Shown here: one piece after another, positions 45,226 through 58,900 of the stretch
Layout: the number at the start of each line of letters is the position of its first letter
Numbering within the stretch: the stretch's first letter is position 1
Assembly: GCF_018143015.1 (NCBI RefSeq)
Contig: NC_054741.1
Location: 66,402,754 to 66,466,753 of the forward strand
Reading direction: 5' to 3'
Length of the DNA: 64,000 nt
Source: Lytechinus variegatus
Lineage: Eukaryota; Echinodermata; Echinoidea; Temnopleuroida; Toxopneustidae
Position numbers and translations under genes: made by a program
Notes under the pieces: model-generated
The model's database searches: none
What the model was told of the DNA's origin: nothing
Seen by the model: the letters and a program-made list of their open reading frames with translations, nothing else

Positions 45226-45620
45226 TCATCATCATCTTCGCCATCACCACCGACACCACCACCACCACTACCACCACCACCACCATCGTCATCATCATCA
45301 TCATCATCATCATCAACCCTCATCTAACATCATCCACTACTTCCTCCATCACCACACCACCATCATCAATAATCTTCATCACCACTATCACCACCACCAA
45401 AAACAATAACAGCAATGTCATTATCATCAACGTCATCATCATCATCATCATCATCATCACCACCACCACCAACAACAACAACAACAGCAACGGCACTATC
45501 ATTATCATTAACAACGTCATCGTCATCACCATAAAAAAATAGAATTATATTCATCAGCACCAGCGACGTCATCGTCATCATCAGGAGCAACAGCAGCATC
45601 ATCATCATCACCACAGTTAT
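45226..45620. repeat. (ATC)n / (CAC)n microsatellite cluster
   Basis: Runs of CATCATCAT and CACCACCAC with interruptions over about 400 bp. Confidence 0.9.
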
Positions 45621-45892
45621 CATCTTCGTAAGTTTTTCTTTTAGTCATTAATGAATGTGAGCAATTAAAAAAAAACGCGTTATATACAAGACGGTTCTAT
45701 TACAAGATGAGATCGGTTGTTTCTATATTTCTTTTTTTTTCAAATTCAAGCAGCAATGTGCAGTGGTCATTAAAAATAAATCTAAAATACATTTGTTTAA
45801 GCTCTAAACAGATTTAAAGCTACCAATCTATTAGCATAATCATTCATTTGTATGAGTGGTAAATCAATGGTTCGCCACATCACTTTGAAACG

Positions 45893-46075
45893 TTGATATC
45901 ATCTTTATCATCATCTCTCATCATCTTTATCATCATCTTTATCATCATCTTTATCATCATCATCACTATCATCATCATCACTATCATCATCATCATCATC
46001 TATCATCATCATTATCATCATCTTTATCATCATCTTTATCATCATCATCATCACTATCATCATCATCATCACGTA
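45893..46075. repeat. (ATC)n microsatellite
   Basis: ATCATCATCTTT units and CATCATCACT variants over about 180 bp. Confidence 0.9.
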
Positions 46076-47224
46076 CATTCTCACCCTCCTCCTCCTCCTC
46101 AATATTACCACGATAAATCAAATCCTTAAATTACAACCTACCTGAGGTCTTTTCGATGAGATCAAAGTTTCCCTGTAAAATGGTGACGCAATACATGTAT
46201 GTTAGTGAAGTTCTGTGTGATGCAAACTTTGTAGTGGGTCGACGTGCACCTTCACCCAAAATTCTTAAATAGCCCAAGTTTGTTCCCTATAGTATATTTC
46301 ATTGAACTTTATGGAATAGTCATATTTGTGTTTGCGGACTTCTTGGATGAATGCTTGTATACTCACAATGTCCAAGCGAAAAGGGACCGCAAATGTCATG
46401 CATGAGATATCTCCAAATAACTTGTTTGGAATATAATTGGCAATCTATATGAAAAGTCATAAAAATACTTCAAACTCTATTCACGAGGTTGCTACTTTCC
46501 TACTCCAAATGTTTGGAGTAAACATAAAGGACAGGGATTCTTTTAACCCGATTCGTCACGGGCAAACAAACAGTGCCCACATATTGATAATATTTAGAGC
46601 AAAACTAAAAAAAGGAAAAGAAAATGCCCCCGAATTATGGGTAGATAAATGCGTAAAGTCTCATTCATAATTTGAGTTGCCTATAAAGGCACACTAAGTT
46701 GATAGCAGGAAATGATCAATTTCAAAATCACAATTTAACCATCAATTGATACAATATTAAACTTTTTACCCCACGTTTTCTATCTTCTTCTTTTCTATTA
46801 CATTCACACAAATACGCGCTCCCACACACACCACAACATTGGGCAATACGAATAAATCCACTCAAATAACATAACAAGCTAAACACACACCCGCGCGTCT
46901 AACCATCTTCCAACCAAAACGCATATATTAATTATCATTACTAAATTTATTTTTATGTTATCCTCCTCCTCTCTTCCTATTTTATCACTGTTATCATTAC
47001 TATTATCATTATCACTATATTTATAATTATGGCGGTAGGCCTATATTTATGAATTTTTATATGAAGTAGGTATCACTAGTATTCTTTCATCCATAAAAGA
47101 TGTTAAATTGTATATAAATGAGGATGAATGTGAGAGTTATATAAAATATTTTTATTATTTTTGTTTATATTGTGAAATAACGGTTCCATTTTCTATGGAG
47201 TAAAATGAAAGAGAGAAAACCCCA

Positions 47225-47350
47225 TTATTATCATCATTATCACCACCTCCACCACCATCATCATGCACATCATCATCATCATGATCATCATCATCGTCGT
47301 CGTCATCATCATCATCATCATCAATATATTATCATCGTCACTGTCATCAT
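47225..47350. repeat. (ATC)n microsatellite
   Basis: CATCATCATC-type run with CACCACC and GTCGTCGTC interruptions. Confidence 0.85.
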
Positions 47351-47462
47351 CACATGGTAGTTTCTTATGAATAAACCATAAAAATACATTTCCACATGTA
47401 AACACAATTTTCGTGTACTTTACTTTTTAATATATACTCTTTTATCTTCTCAATCCGTATTG

Positions 47463-48469
47463 AAGGTCAAGTCTACCAAAGAAAAATATTGATTTGAATC
47501 AATAGTGAAAAATCAATAAGCATAACGCTGAAAATTTGATCAAAATCGGATGCAAATTTAGAAAAGTTATGAAAGTTTAAAGTTTCGTTTATTTTTCAGA
47601 AATCAGTTATATGCACAACTCAGTGATATGCAAATGTTCAAATGAGAGAGTTCATGATTCATTTTGTTTGAGTTCTACAATATTTCAGTTTTTACAGATT
47701 TGACAACAAGGACCATCTAAACCGAACCACAAAATTGATAAAGAAATAGTAATTGCATATTTTCAGGTGGGAACATAAGACTTTGTTTCATATGACAATG
47801 AGTAAATTAAGATATTTCATATTAAGGGATACAAAAGAAATAATGAATAATTATCACCATAATCCCGTATACCATATACGTTTCAATACACTCATTTAAG
47901 GGGGTTCGCTGATACTTTTAATTTACATTGTTTATATTTTGATATACATGTACTCTTCTCAATTTAAATTAGAATTACATCTGTGTATTACTACTCTCAT
48001 ACCCATCTCTTCTGTCTTCATCGTCCCTCACCCTCTTTCCCTACTCTATTGTATCCCCCTTTCCCCTTATCTCTACACTCTGGTCATCCTTTCCTTAATC
48101 TGTCTAGTTACCCAAAGTGTTTGTATTTTTATTTGTAAACAATATATTTATACTGTTTGATTGCTATATACCATGTTATCATTTTATTGTTATATTTTGT
48201 AAATCCAATGCAATTCAGTCTAAATGGCTGCGATATGTGGATATTCTAATAAAACCTTAAACCAAATGGGTGATGTCATTAGCCCTCTCATTTGCATGCC
48301 GACATACAAGGGTGTGAACATAACGTTTTTGTAAAATTAAGCAAAACGATAAAATTATCATAACTTTTTTTTATTTCACTTCCGATTTTGATGAAATTTT
48401 CAGTGTTACGCTTGTTGGATTTTCTCCTTCGATTCAGACCAACTTTTTGTCGGGTGGACCTGTCCTTTA
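47463..48469. mobile_element. Foldback element, family member 1 of 3
   Basis: Left AAGGTCAAGTCTACCAAAG and right GGTGGACCTGTCCTTTAT form inverted ends, with GATCAAAATCGGATG / CCGATTTTGATGAAATTTTC inside the arms. About 1 kb. Confidence 0.7.
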
Positions 48470-49063
48470 TACTAGCTTAGCATATCATCGTAAAACATGT
48501 TCATAACATAATAATACATCAATACCACATTTTATAATCATGAGATAAATAACATAAGTCGATGGGAATGCATTGGATGCTTTGTGCACATATACCCTGT
48601 GAATATACTCTTTAGAGTTCACATTCCAAAATCAATTATAGATTACACAGATATTAGTTCACCTCCTCGCATATTGCGTAACGCCCGAATCACTACACGT
48701 TTGATTTCTATTGTAAAACAGTTAACATTGAAAAACATTCCATGTATGCAAACACCAATAATAAAAAAAGGGTTAAAGATGAACAAAAAGCTCGTAAGAA
48801 CAACTAAAACAATATAAAATCATAAAACAATTCAAAAGAAAAATGAGACGAGAATACACCAAGGTAATCCATTGAAAACTGTCTCTAGATCTCTTGAGTT
48901 ATTGTAGATTCGCAGCTATATTTATGTAGGCCTGTAGGAGTTATTGCATAACAATTATGGTACGAATGAAAAAACAGTCAGCTGCTGATGCAATATCATA
49001 TGGGTAATCTACTCGATTTATAAAAATACTGTTACCCTGCTATTACAAAGTAGATAGGAGCGT

Positions 49064-49672
49064 TTAAAGGTCAAGTCCACCCCCCCCCAAAAAAAAAAAT
49101 GTTGATTTGAATAAATGGAGAAAAATCAAACTAGCCTAACGGTGAAATTTCATCTAAATCGGATGTAAAATGAGAAACTTATATGACATTTTAAAGTTTT
49201 ACTTATTTTTCAAAAATTCAGTGACATGCAAATGAGACAGTCGATGATGTCCTTCACTCACAATCCTTTTGATTTTTATCGTTTTAATTATTAAATATTT
49301 CATTTTTACAGATTTGAAATAAAGAAACAACTTGACCGAACCATATTGTATTAAACAATGCCAATTCCTTCCACATGTTCAGGGAGGAATCATTCGTTGT
49401 TTCACATGACAATGAGAAGAATACTAGAATATTTCATATAACAAAATACAAAAGAAATAGTGAGTGGATGACATTATCAGTCTCCTCATTTGCATATCGA
49501 CCAGGATGTACATATAGCTGTTATGTGAAATTTAGCAAAACTTTAAAATGTCATAACTTATTTTTTTTTATTTTACAACCGATTTTGATGAACTTTTCAG
49601 TGTTGTGCTTGTTGAATTTTCCCCTTTTTATTCAAATGAACTTTTTTTGTTGGGGTGGACTTGTCCTTTAAA
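49064..49672. mobile_element. Foldback element, family member 2 of 3
   Basis: TTTAAAGGTCAAGTCCACCC and its inverse GGGTGGACTTGTCCTTTAAA at the two ends; arms include AATCGGATGTAAAATGAG / TTTTACAACCGATTTTGATG. Confidence 0.78.
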
Positions 49673-50418
49673 GATGGACGCTCAAAACAATCTGGCTGGT
49701 TATACCAGGGACGTGTCTCCCTCTCACGTCCCCGGTTATACGAGACTCCGTCACCTATTCCAGATTGACACTAGCAAACATGAAAACTGAAAACATGCCA
49801 TAGTGCTAGAGTGAAAGCTAGAGTCTTATGACCTTTGTCGAATTTAACACAACTGAGTACATTATATTAACAACTAAAACAAAAACAATTGCTTCGGATG
49901 ATGAACAGATTCAGTTTTCAGGCAACAAAGTGTGCAATGATGATTTACAAAATAAACCATATTATCATTTACTGAAATAGACAAATTAACCACATGGTTC
50001 AAATCAAACAACCTGTTGACGATTACATGCAAAATAAATATGTCATTTTTAGAATAATCCTCTGAACGATGAAACAAAATTAACTAGACAGATTTCAATC
50101 ATGAAAGTGCTGATATTGATGAGTTTCAATTGTCGTTTCTGTTTTCTATAATGTAGCACTCATCTCAGTAAAGTCACTTTAAACATTTCATAAAACGGAT
50201 CTTTTACTTGTGATTTGTATTATTGTTACCCTGCCTGTTTTTCAACTTTCAGGATAATATTAAGTTACGGCAAGTATTCGTCAAATGTTTAATTTCATTG
50301 ATATATCTTTATATTCAATAAAACAATCCCGTTTTCAAGATATTAGTTTTTTACATCTACCCTGTAAATAAAATAATATATAGTGAAATAACATTACATC
50401 AGTAGAACAATTACCTTT

Positions 50419-50962
50419 TAAAGGACACGTCTACCCCCACAGATGGTTAATTTGAATAAAAAGAGAAAGAATCGGATGTAAAATATGAAAGTCATGACAT
50501 TTTTAAAGTTTCACTTAATTTCACAAAACAGTTGTATGCACATCCTGGCTGGTAGGCAAATGAGGGGGACTTATGACATCATCCACTCACTATTTCTTTG
50601 TATTTTGTTGTATAAAATATTCAAATTTTCTCCTCATTGTCAAGTGAAACAACGATAAATTCCTCCATGAACATGAAAAATAAGCATTGTTTAATACGAT
50701 ATGGTTCAGTCAAGTTGAACCTTACTGTCAACTCTGTAAAAAATGAAATATTATATAATTTAAACAAGAGTAACAAAAGAAATAGTGAGGGACATCATTG
50801 ACCATCTCATATCACTGTTTTGTGAAAAATAAGGGAAAGTTTAAAATGTCATAGCTTTTTTTACTTTACATCTGAGTTTGATGAAATTTTCAGCGTTATG
50901 CTATTTTGATTTTTCTCTATTTATATTCAAATCAACATTTTTCTGGGGTGTACTGGACTTTC
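50419..50962. mobile_element. Foldback element, family member 3 of 3
   Basis: AAAGGACACGTCTACCCCC at the left and GGGGTGTACTGGACTTT at the right; same internal words (ATCGGATGTAAAATATGA; GATGAAATTTTCAGCGTTATG) as the two copies upstream. Confidence 0.72.
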
Positions 50963-52858
50963 AATTTGAAATTCCGCCCCTAAAGATGTAAATGAGTGCA
51001 AGCTCCCTAAATGTTTAAAATAGTGGCAGCAGAGTTCGCATTCTATTTTGTTATAGCCATTTTCTATCTTGTAAAATATAAAATTATGATTAAACATTCT
51101 TATTCTCTGTTAGGCCTATCATGTTCTACGAATAACATAAATATTTGGAAACTGCACTGAGTGACTTGATCTATGTATGATAGTTTTACTCTTTTCATTT
51201 TAAATTTAAACGTTGTCCACAAAGTATTCTTTTATTTTTTGTCATTTCATTTCCAGCATACAAAATGAATGAATGCGAAATCACCAACAAAAACAGTTTT
51301 ATTTAATTGGTAAGCGTGACAGGTATTCATCCCTTGAAAACGCTTGTGCAATGTCGAAAGCGCGCGGGAATGGCGGCCGGGTTTCTGTTAGAGTAACATT
51401 TAAGTAATAATATTTGTTGTATCTTTTAACTAGAACACTGCTAGCATTATCAGATAATTCAGCCAAATAATATCAGAAATGTCTTGTGTAAATTTACTTC
51501 CATTTTCGACTTCGGCCATAACACTATATCAACTGGTCAAATATCGGCATTTTGCTTTAACATACCCACCCCTGTTTTTTTTTTACGCAGCACCGCCCGG
51601 TCGCACCCTGGATTTAAAAAAAATCATCAATTTTTTTTCTTTCACACAAACTTAAACATGTCAGAACGAGTATTCAATCAACTCTACGCAGTTTTTTTTA
51701 ATAAAAATATAGCATTCAATAATATAGAAAATGCATTAAAATATACCACAAGTATTCATTTAGATTCTAAGTACAATATAAAATGTATGTATACATGTAT
51801 ATATAATTCACAATAAACGCAAATGCTATTTCCGGTTTCAATTTAAAATTTCATGCCATGTTTGGAAAATACAATAGATCATCAATTTCCTCAATATCAT
51901 CATCTGGATTTAAATAAAAAAACTTTATAAAATCAGGTATGTGATTTGATCACAATATGAACCATTATAATGCGCTAAATAAAGACAGAACAATGCGCTC
52001 ATTATAGCGCTTAGAGCTATCTTTTTTTTTTTTACTCTTCTTTCTTCGTTGTATGTTTGCTTAATTCTTAATTAAGTCTTTATGCTCATTCTCCTCTATT
52101 ATTTGCTCAAATACAGAGTTAATGTAAACAGATTATGTTGGTCATGAATAGAATACCGAAGTATGACGTCATCACTTTTTCAATTTTCCATTTCTGCATT
52201 TTGATAACATAGTTTGGTAGAGCATGACAAAATACCTCCACTACCAAAATTTGGCGCGAATCGGTCTATTGGGGCCTGAAATATGACCTCATGAATACAC
52301 AATTAGCCGCATTGAAGTCATTATATACCTGGTTCCTAACTTTATTCTATCATGCTATACCAAAATATGGTATAAAAAGGCAGAAATGCAAAAAAAAGTT
52401 TTGCGACGTCATCACTTTGATACTCTCATACGAGTTGGAGTTCATCGTTTTTATTTATTTTCATCTCTCTCATTATGAAATATACACCGTCTTTGTTTAT
52501 ATGCAAAAAATAAACGTAATGCCTGAATATTTTCACATGAATATCGTGAAATACGCGGGACAAAACGGCGTCCGGGGTATAAAGGGTTATACGGGACGAG
52601 GGACTAATTGCTGAAATACGGGACTCTTCCTTGATATCAGGGACGTCTGATGACCCTGGTAGTCATTAATGCTGTGTGGGAAACTAATGAAACCATAATC
52701 AAAACATATGATAGTTATCATGACAATAACATTGACATTAACCTAATTTGCAGCGGATTTTACGAGCAGTTGTATTAACAAATGGAAATCAGAAAAACTA
52801 ATTTTTAACAGGAAGAAAGCAAATAAAAATGATCTGGAAAGGCGGATGGACTATAAAA
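50963..52858. other. No gene seen; 3' flank of copy C
   Basis: AT-rich sequence. Open frames at 51484-51816 and 52291-52614 (plus strand) show no recognisable domain. Confidence 0.4.
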
Positions 52859-52981
52859 CTAAACATTAACTTGTTCGGTGGCAGACATCCGGCCAACTTT
52901 GGCCTGCTTCTTGACGAAGTACCAAATGTAGACCGGAAGAGCAAATGTTGTGATATCAGCAACTATTAAGCCTATTATCAC
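52859..52981 (-). CDS. SLC43A3-like: Copy C last coding exon
   Basis: 40 codons and TAG. Acceptor after CATGCAG. Final membrane segment (VIIGLIVADITTFALPVYIW) and a basic tail of about 18 residues. Confidence 0.8.
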   Translation of the reverse strand: MIIGLIVADITTFALPVYIWYFVKKQAKVGRMSATEQVNV

Positions 52982-55900
52982 CTGCATGTAACAAAAACAA
53001 GGGGTAAAGACAGGAAATGAAAAATATTAAGAAATGACGGGGATTGTCATCTTTTTATCATTAATATAGGCATACCTCGAAAGTTCAAGGTTCTTGAAAT
53101 GGATATGATTGGGGCACACGAAAAGTTCAAGTGATTGTCTTATCTGTCTCGTAGAACAGAATACATATAAAACTTTGGTACTTTTACCGTCCACGCTGAA
53201 TGATCTTGATTTTCATTTGTTGTTTTTATTCCAATCCACCTTCATATTATCAGAATTACATAGACCCAAGTTCAGAAAGGATGTTTAATTGCCGTTTCAT
53301 TCAATTGTTAATTTATTGAAATTGTTTAAAATGTGAATTTAAAAATTTGTGTCACCAATGTTACCACTATCACTATAGGATCAATATTATAATGTGGGGG
53401 CATAATATACAATTTGAAAAGGGGATAAACCAAATAATTCAGTATTACAGAGTAGTATCTAAAGTAAGGCAACATAATTATCCAAGAATTGCATTTTCTT
53501 ATATGTTTCACTATTATCACTGTTATTTCATTTTTAACATACATGTTCTTATTTACAAACCATGAACAAATAAAGATATTCTATGAAAAGCGTTTTCAAA
53601 TCAGCATGCGTTACTTCTGAAAAAAGAAGACTCGAGGGCTCAATATAGGCGGGACAATAGACTGGGTTTTTTTTAGGGGGGGGGGGACTAAGCAAAATAA
53701 TGAATAAAAATCGAAACAGCAAAAGCAACAATGTTAAAAATCTGGTTTAAAATACACCTAACTAGCCAATAGGGTGTATTTTTATTTTATTTTTTTTTAC
53801 AAATACTGATGAATTGCTAAATGAGGAAATTAAAAATAAAAAAGACACATACCTTTTCATAAACCTATCCTCCAATTAGCCGCCTAAGAGTAATGCGGAT
53901 AATTCAATAAAAATTGCGTTCATAAACTCCGAAAATAAGCCGCATTATTTTTACGAGCGCCCGTCCTGAAAAAGGCGGATAATCGCCATGACAACTGGAC
54001 GCGCCCCCTCCGATGCGGTTGTGTTGGAAAAGGGTGACCTTGTGACCGCACCATGGCAATTATCCGCATTATTTGGAAATGCGTTCATAAACTCAAAATC
54101 TTGTCCCGATGCTGCTATTATGCGGATAATAGCAGCATCAGAGTAATGCGGATAACTCTTGTCCTCCTCCAATTTTACGACCAAATTATGCTGCTATTAT
54201 ACCCTTTTCATAAACCTATCCTCCAATTAGCCGCCTAAGAGTAATGCGGATAATTCAATAAAAATTGCGTTCATAAACTCCGAAAATAAGCCGCATTATT
54301 TTTACGAGCGCCCGTCCTGAAAAAGGGGGATAATTGCCATGACAACTGGACACGCCCCCTCCGATGCGGTTGTGTTGGAAAAGGGTGACCTTGTGACCGC
54401 ACCATGGCAATTATCCGCATAATTTGGAAATGCGTTCATAAACTCAAAATCTTGTCCCGATGCTGCTATTATGCGGATAATAGCAGCATCAGAGTAATGC
54501 GGATAACTCTTGTCCTCCTCCAATTTTACGACCAAATTATGCTGCTATTAGCCGCCTAATTCATTTTAATGGGGTTTATGAAAGGGGTATTAGCCGCCTA
54601 ATTCATTTCAATGGGGTTTATGAAAGGGTGGGATGTTTGGAAGAGATGTTCGTTAGCTACGCATGAATGGTAGGATAGGAATAAAAAAAAAAACTGTTAA
54701 AGATGATTTAGCACCAAGAAAATGTTCTGGTTGTTTGTAGTCTTATAAAATCGTTGCGAATAGGGTAATGAAAGCATCTAATTACTCACATAGGAAGGAT
54801 CGTTTTGTAGGTAGTTTTGTATCATCCTAAAGAGAGGAAATTGAAGGAAGGCGATGATACCTCCGAGAGTGCGAAACGATCCAACAAGGGTAGAGAAAAT
54901 CTTCATAGGAAATCTGACGTAAAAATAACACACACACTTTATTGTCACCCAATCGCTTACTTCCATCACTGCTTCACTCATGTAACGATCATCGTATTGT
55001 CACTTATTTACCAACTGATTATCAAATTTGTAATGTATTTCGATACTATTGAATAATATTCTGAGTGGGCTTGTGACGTTGTTATTTTTTGTTTGTTGTT
55101 AAGTATGTAATTTTCAGTCATTTAGTGTATTTAAAATGCAAATCCCTTTTTTAATTTGCTTAATAGAATTTCTATTTTTTTTCTCGTTCTGTAATTGAGC
55201 ATGCGACTTTTTTATGGATCGGATGAAAAAACGAATTGAAGTTGTATTTCTATTTTGACGGCAGGGGAACAACGGGACGTCATCCATGATTAGCGCATGC
55301 CCCCCCCCCGCGCAAAACAGTCAGCATAATACTCACATGATAGCCGTGGTGGCAGAAAGATAACCCCATAGGACGGACATGACAATTAGAACGAGGGTAA
55401 AAGTTACGTATTGCACATGGAGGTGAGGCACAAGAAGACATGCCGAGTAACTGATGGATGTGATGGTTGTTAACGCTAGAGGGAGACATATATCCTTCAG
55501 GTCATCAAACGGTCCACGGCTTTCACCTGAGGTGTAACAATTGTTATAATAGCGCTGATATTTACTTCAATACTTTTTTTTTTCATTCCAGTAGTAAATA
55601 TTTCTATTGGGCCATTCATCATCTCTGTTTATTAAAGGGTATGGGGTGTAAACTTGGATATTACTTAGACCTGAATACTGCAACATCTCTTGCTGCCAAG
55701 TTCTCATTTTCCTCCTCATCTTCTTATTCTGCTTTTTGTTCCTATATTGTTCTACATCTTCTCCCCCCTCCTCGTTCTCAGCAGGGGGTGGGGGGCAATT
55801 ACCTCCCAGAAATTTTCACAAAATTCACCAAAAGTGAACACGAAATCCATTTATTTCACATTAGAAAATGCAAAAGCACCCCAAAGACCATGCAGCTCGG

Positions 55901-58900
55901 TCGCTTTGCTTCCATTTTTTTATGTCTCCTTCGAAAAATATTATGCATCTTGCATAAGATTTTCCCACAGAAAAAAATCTGCTACAGTCATGCGTATAAT
56001 ACTGAAATCAAACCTCTATTACTTTGGCAATACACCATGACCTTTATCAGAGTAGGTTAGCAGGCCAGGACGAAGCCTTCTTCCTTCTATTCTCTATCAA
56101 AATATCACTATCACTATCAAAATCATTGAAAATATGGGATTCTTCTATTACAAAATGGAAGAAAGTAGATATATTTGAATTCAAGTCTGAAGTTCTGGGA
56201 GTCATGTCGTTACTTACAATATATTGCATATAGTAGTGATAAGAACTTTCACACAAAAGCACTTATCTGAAACAATTATCAGAGTAATATTGGGAATTCC
56301 ATGTATCTAAAAAAGGATAAAACTGCAGAAGAGTTGCTTTATTTTGAGCCTATAGTGAGACACAGAGATTGACGTGCAAAAGCAAAGTTACATTCCTTTA
56401 TAATATGTTGTTGACAGCACGAGCGGAAATCCCGGGGGGTGGGGGAGACAGGGATGACGTGTCCCCCTACCAAAAACAATAGGGGGACACAATATCAAAT
56501 GTCCCCCCTACTATTTTTTGTCTTTTATGATGGAGAAAAAAAATAATTTCACAATCGAAATAATACACGTATTTTGGACTAAATGACCTTACATTTTGGG
56601 TGATAACCTTTTATTTCTTTATTTTTTGCTTGTCAAATTTTTCAGGCTCTGGCCCCTCCTACCTCTAGGGACAGATTTCCGCCCATGGTTGACAGTGGCT
56701 ATTTCGAACAACACGCATGCAACAGTGATTTTTTTAATGGCCCATTTGCTAACCTTGTCTTTCTTGGTCATATTGCTTCTATGAAGAATGTTTAAAATCA
56801 ATTTACCGTTGACCAATGTAGTGAATAAGGCAGTCGGGTGATGCGCTAATCTAAGTATGACTATAGTTCTTCATTGATATGAATATATACCTACCATCCC
56901 CTTTTCGACATAATTTGACTTTGTTGCGATCCATAAGAAGACCGAGTGGTTGACTTAAAAACACCGGAATTATTTGCAGCAGGAGAAAAACATCGGTATA
57001 GCCACTTACTGTACAAATGAAAAGGAATACAAAATAAATAGGCATCCGAGAAAGATGCAGCTTGATCTAAATTCTCCAGTAGATCACACGTTTTTGTGTG
57101 CGTGTTTTTTTTGGTCAATGTATGCTTCTTCCATCGTCTATTTTATTATACATAAACCAGGTAAATTATGTGGACCTTATTAGAAAAGAATATGAGTGTT
57201 ATGTCCTAAAAAAGTGTTAAGTAGGATTACTCTGTGGTTGGAAAGTGCATGGACCTATCCACGGAGGATTATTTATTGTTACTGGGGGTGCTGTGACAAT
57301 GCTCGGAACCCCAGTAACAATAGATTAATCCTCCGTGGATAGGTCCATGAGTGAGAGCGCAATCTGTCAACATGTTACATAATCACAGTCGAAAGTTTGC
57401 CATAATAATGAAGGTGGTAAAGGAAAAAAATATTATTTACAAAAAATGCACATTTAAAGTAGAGGATTGAATTTGGAAATTATATTTCAGTTGTCGGTCA
57501 TAAGATGAATTTGGTACAATCTATACAAGGATAGTAGATTTCCAATTTCCTTTTTAACATTCATAATCACAAGTCAATTAAACGGTATTTCTCTGCAATA
57601 AATTATTAACTAATACAATTCCAGTCTAAAATGCTTTATAATATTATTTATCATTATTATTATCACTTGAATACTGTATAATTTCAATAGGCCTGCATAT
57701 CAAGCAACAACTACTATTGCTTTTACTATACTACCACCAAACCCTTTCCCTCTAAGAACTTGAAAATAAATGGCAGCTTACCAACTCTCAAATCACCACC
57801 AGCAAGTCTTGAGATGTGTGAATTAAAAGTACCAAAGAGGAATAAAACATTAAGTTGTATGAAACCAAACCAGTGGACGACCAGCCAGAACAGAAGGGAA
57901 GTGACACAGGCTCGAAAGTTGGGGTACCTCTGGCGTTTTAAAGATTCTCCCCACTCTTGGATATCTGTATGGATGAAATGAGATCGTATAAACTGTTGAA
58001 TGTAGGGCAACTAAGGGGGAGGAGGAGAGGAGGGGTGAAGGTCTTTTCCTAGCTTAGATAATGTGGCCACACTCCCGCTAGTATTAACATTTTTTTGTGG
58101 AAGAACACAGAAATTACACTTAAAAAACAATACATAACGTGGCATAAGCTCGTCGATTATAACCAACATGATACATGTATTTGATTCATGACTGTAGCAG
58201 ATTTCAAGACATACAGAGAAAGGGGGGATATTGAAGCACTGTTACCTTAAAAGACAAATAATTAGCTGTTAGCAACATAATTTCTGTCTAATTATAATCT
58301 AAAAGTAGCACCGAGATAAAATTCGGATAAAATTCATTCTGGCTTGCAACGTTTACTCATGTAAGCACGTCACGTTTTGAGTCCCTACGCAAAAACGCGT
58401 CCTCTAAGAGTAGGATCTACACTTTATTTTGCACGCCGGTAAATCACCAAAAGTCACAGTTTTGCAAATACGTGACATGTGTCTTTAAGCATCCTTACCC
58501 AACAGTATTTCAAGATTTTTTAAAATCGCAAGCGCTTGTTAGTAAGACTAATTATGACGTCACACACATTTACTCCAAAAGCTCCAAAAAGTAGTGGCAA
58601 AATAGTCATTTCTTGACTGGTTGCCAGCCAAACCAAAGGAGAAGAAGAAGATGAAGACCAAATTACACCCGCGATGATCGCAATGTACATGTATATGCAG
58701 TGAAACATGCAGAATTTGGTTGATACTTTTGTTGATACTTTATCACATACAAAATACTTACCAGATCAGCTACTTTTACAAGCCTGCACCTTGACATATC
58801 ATTATCATTATAATCATCAAAAGGTCAGGTGTTTTTCACTATAATTCTGCGATGTTCAAGTCAGCAATTTATGAAAAGGTTCTATCTTGGTCAGCCTTAA

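Larger units (their letters stand above)
43587..47462. other. No gene seen; contains ATC-type microsatellites
   Basis: The longest open frames here come from (ATC)n/(CAC)n tracts at about 45226-45620, 45893-46075 and 47225-47350. Their Ile-, His- or Asp-rich translations are low complexity and not credible genes. Confidence 0.5.

Noticed and set aside
45183-46129. Long open frames rich in Ile, Thr, His or Asp.
   Set aside because: They are translations of (ATC)n and (CAC)n microsatellites in all frames.
53951-54535. Two nearly identical 77-aa frames.
   Set aside because: They are the two units of the 351-bp tandem duplication in a TIR element; no known domain.
58520-58708. Hydrophobic minus-strand frame inside the C loop intron (LVWLATSQ, LLFGAFGVNV) that faintly resembles the neighbouring membrane exon.
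   Set aside because: The best acceptor/donor pair in phase would read into a stop, and the similarity is a few hydrophobic residues; probably chance.
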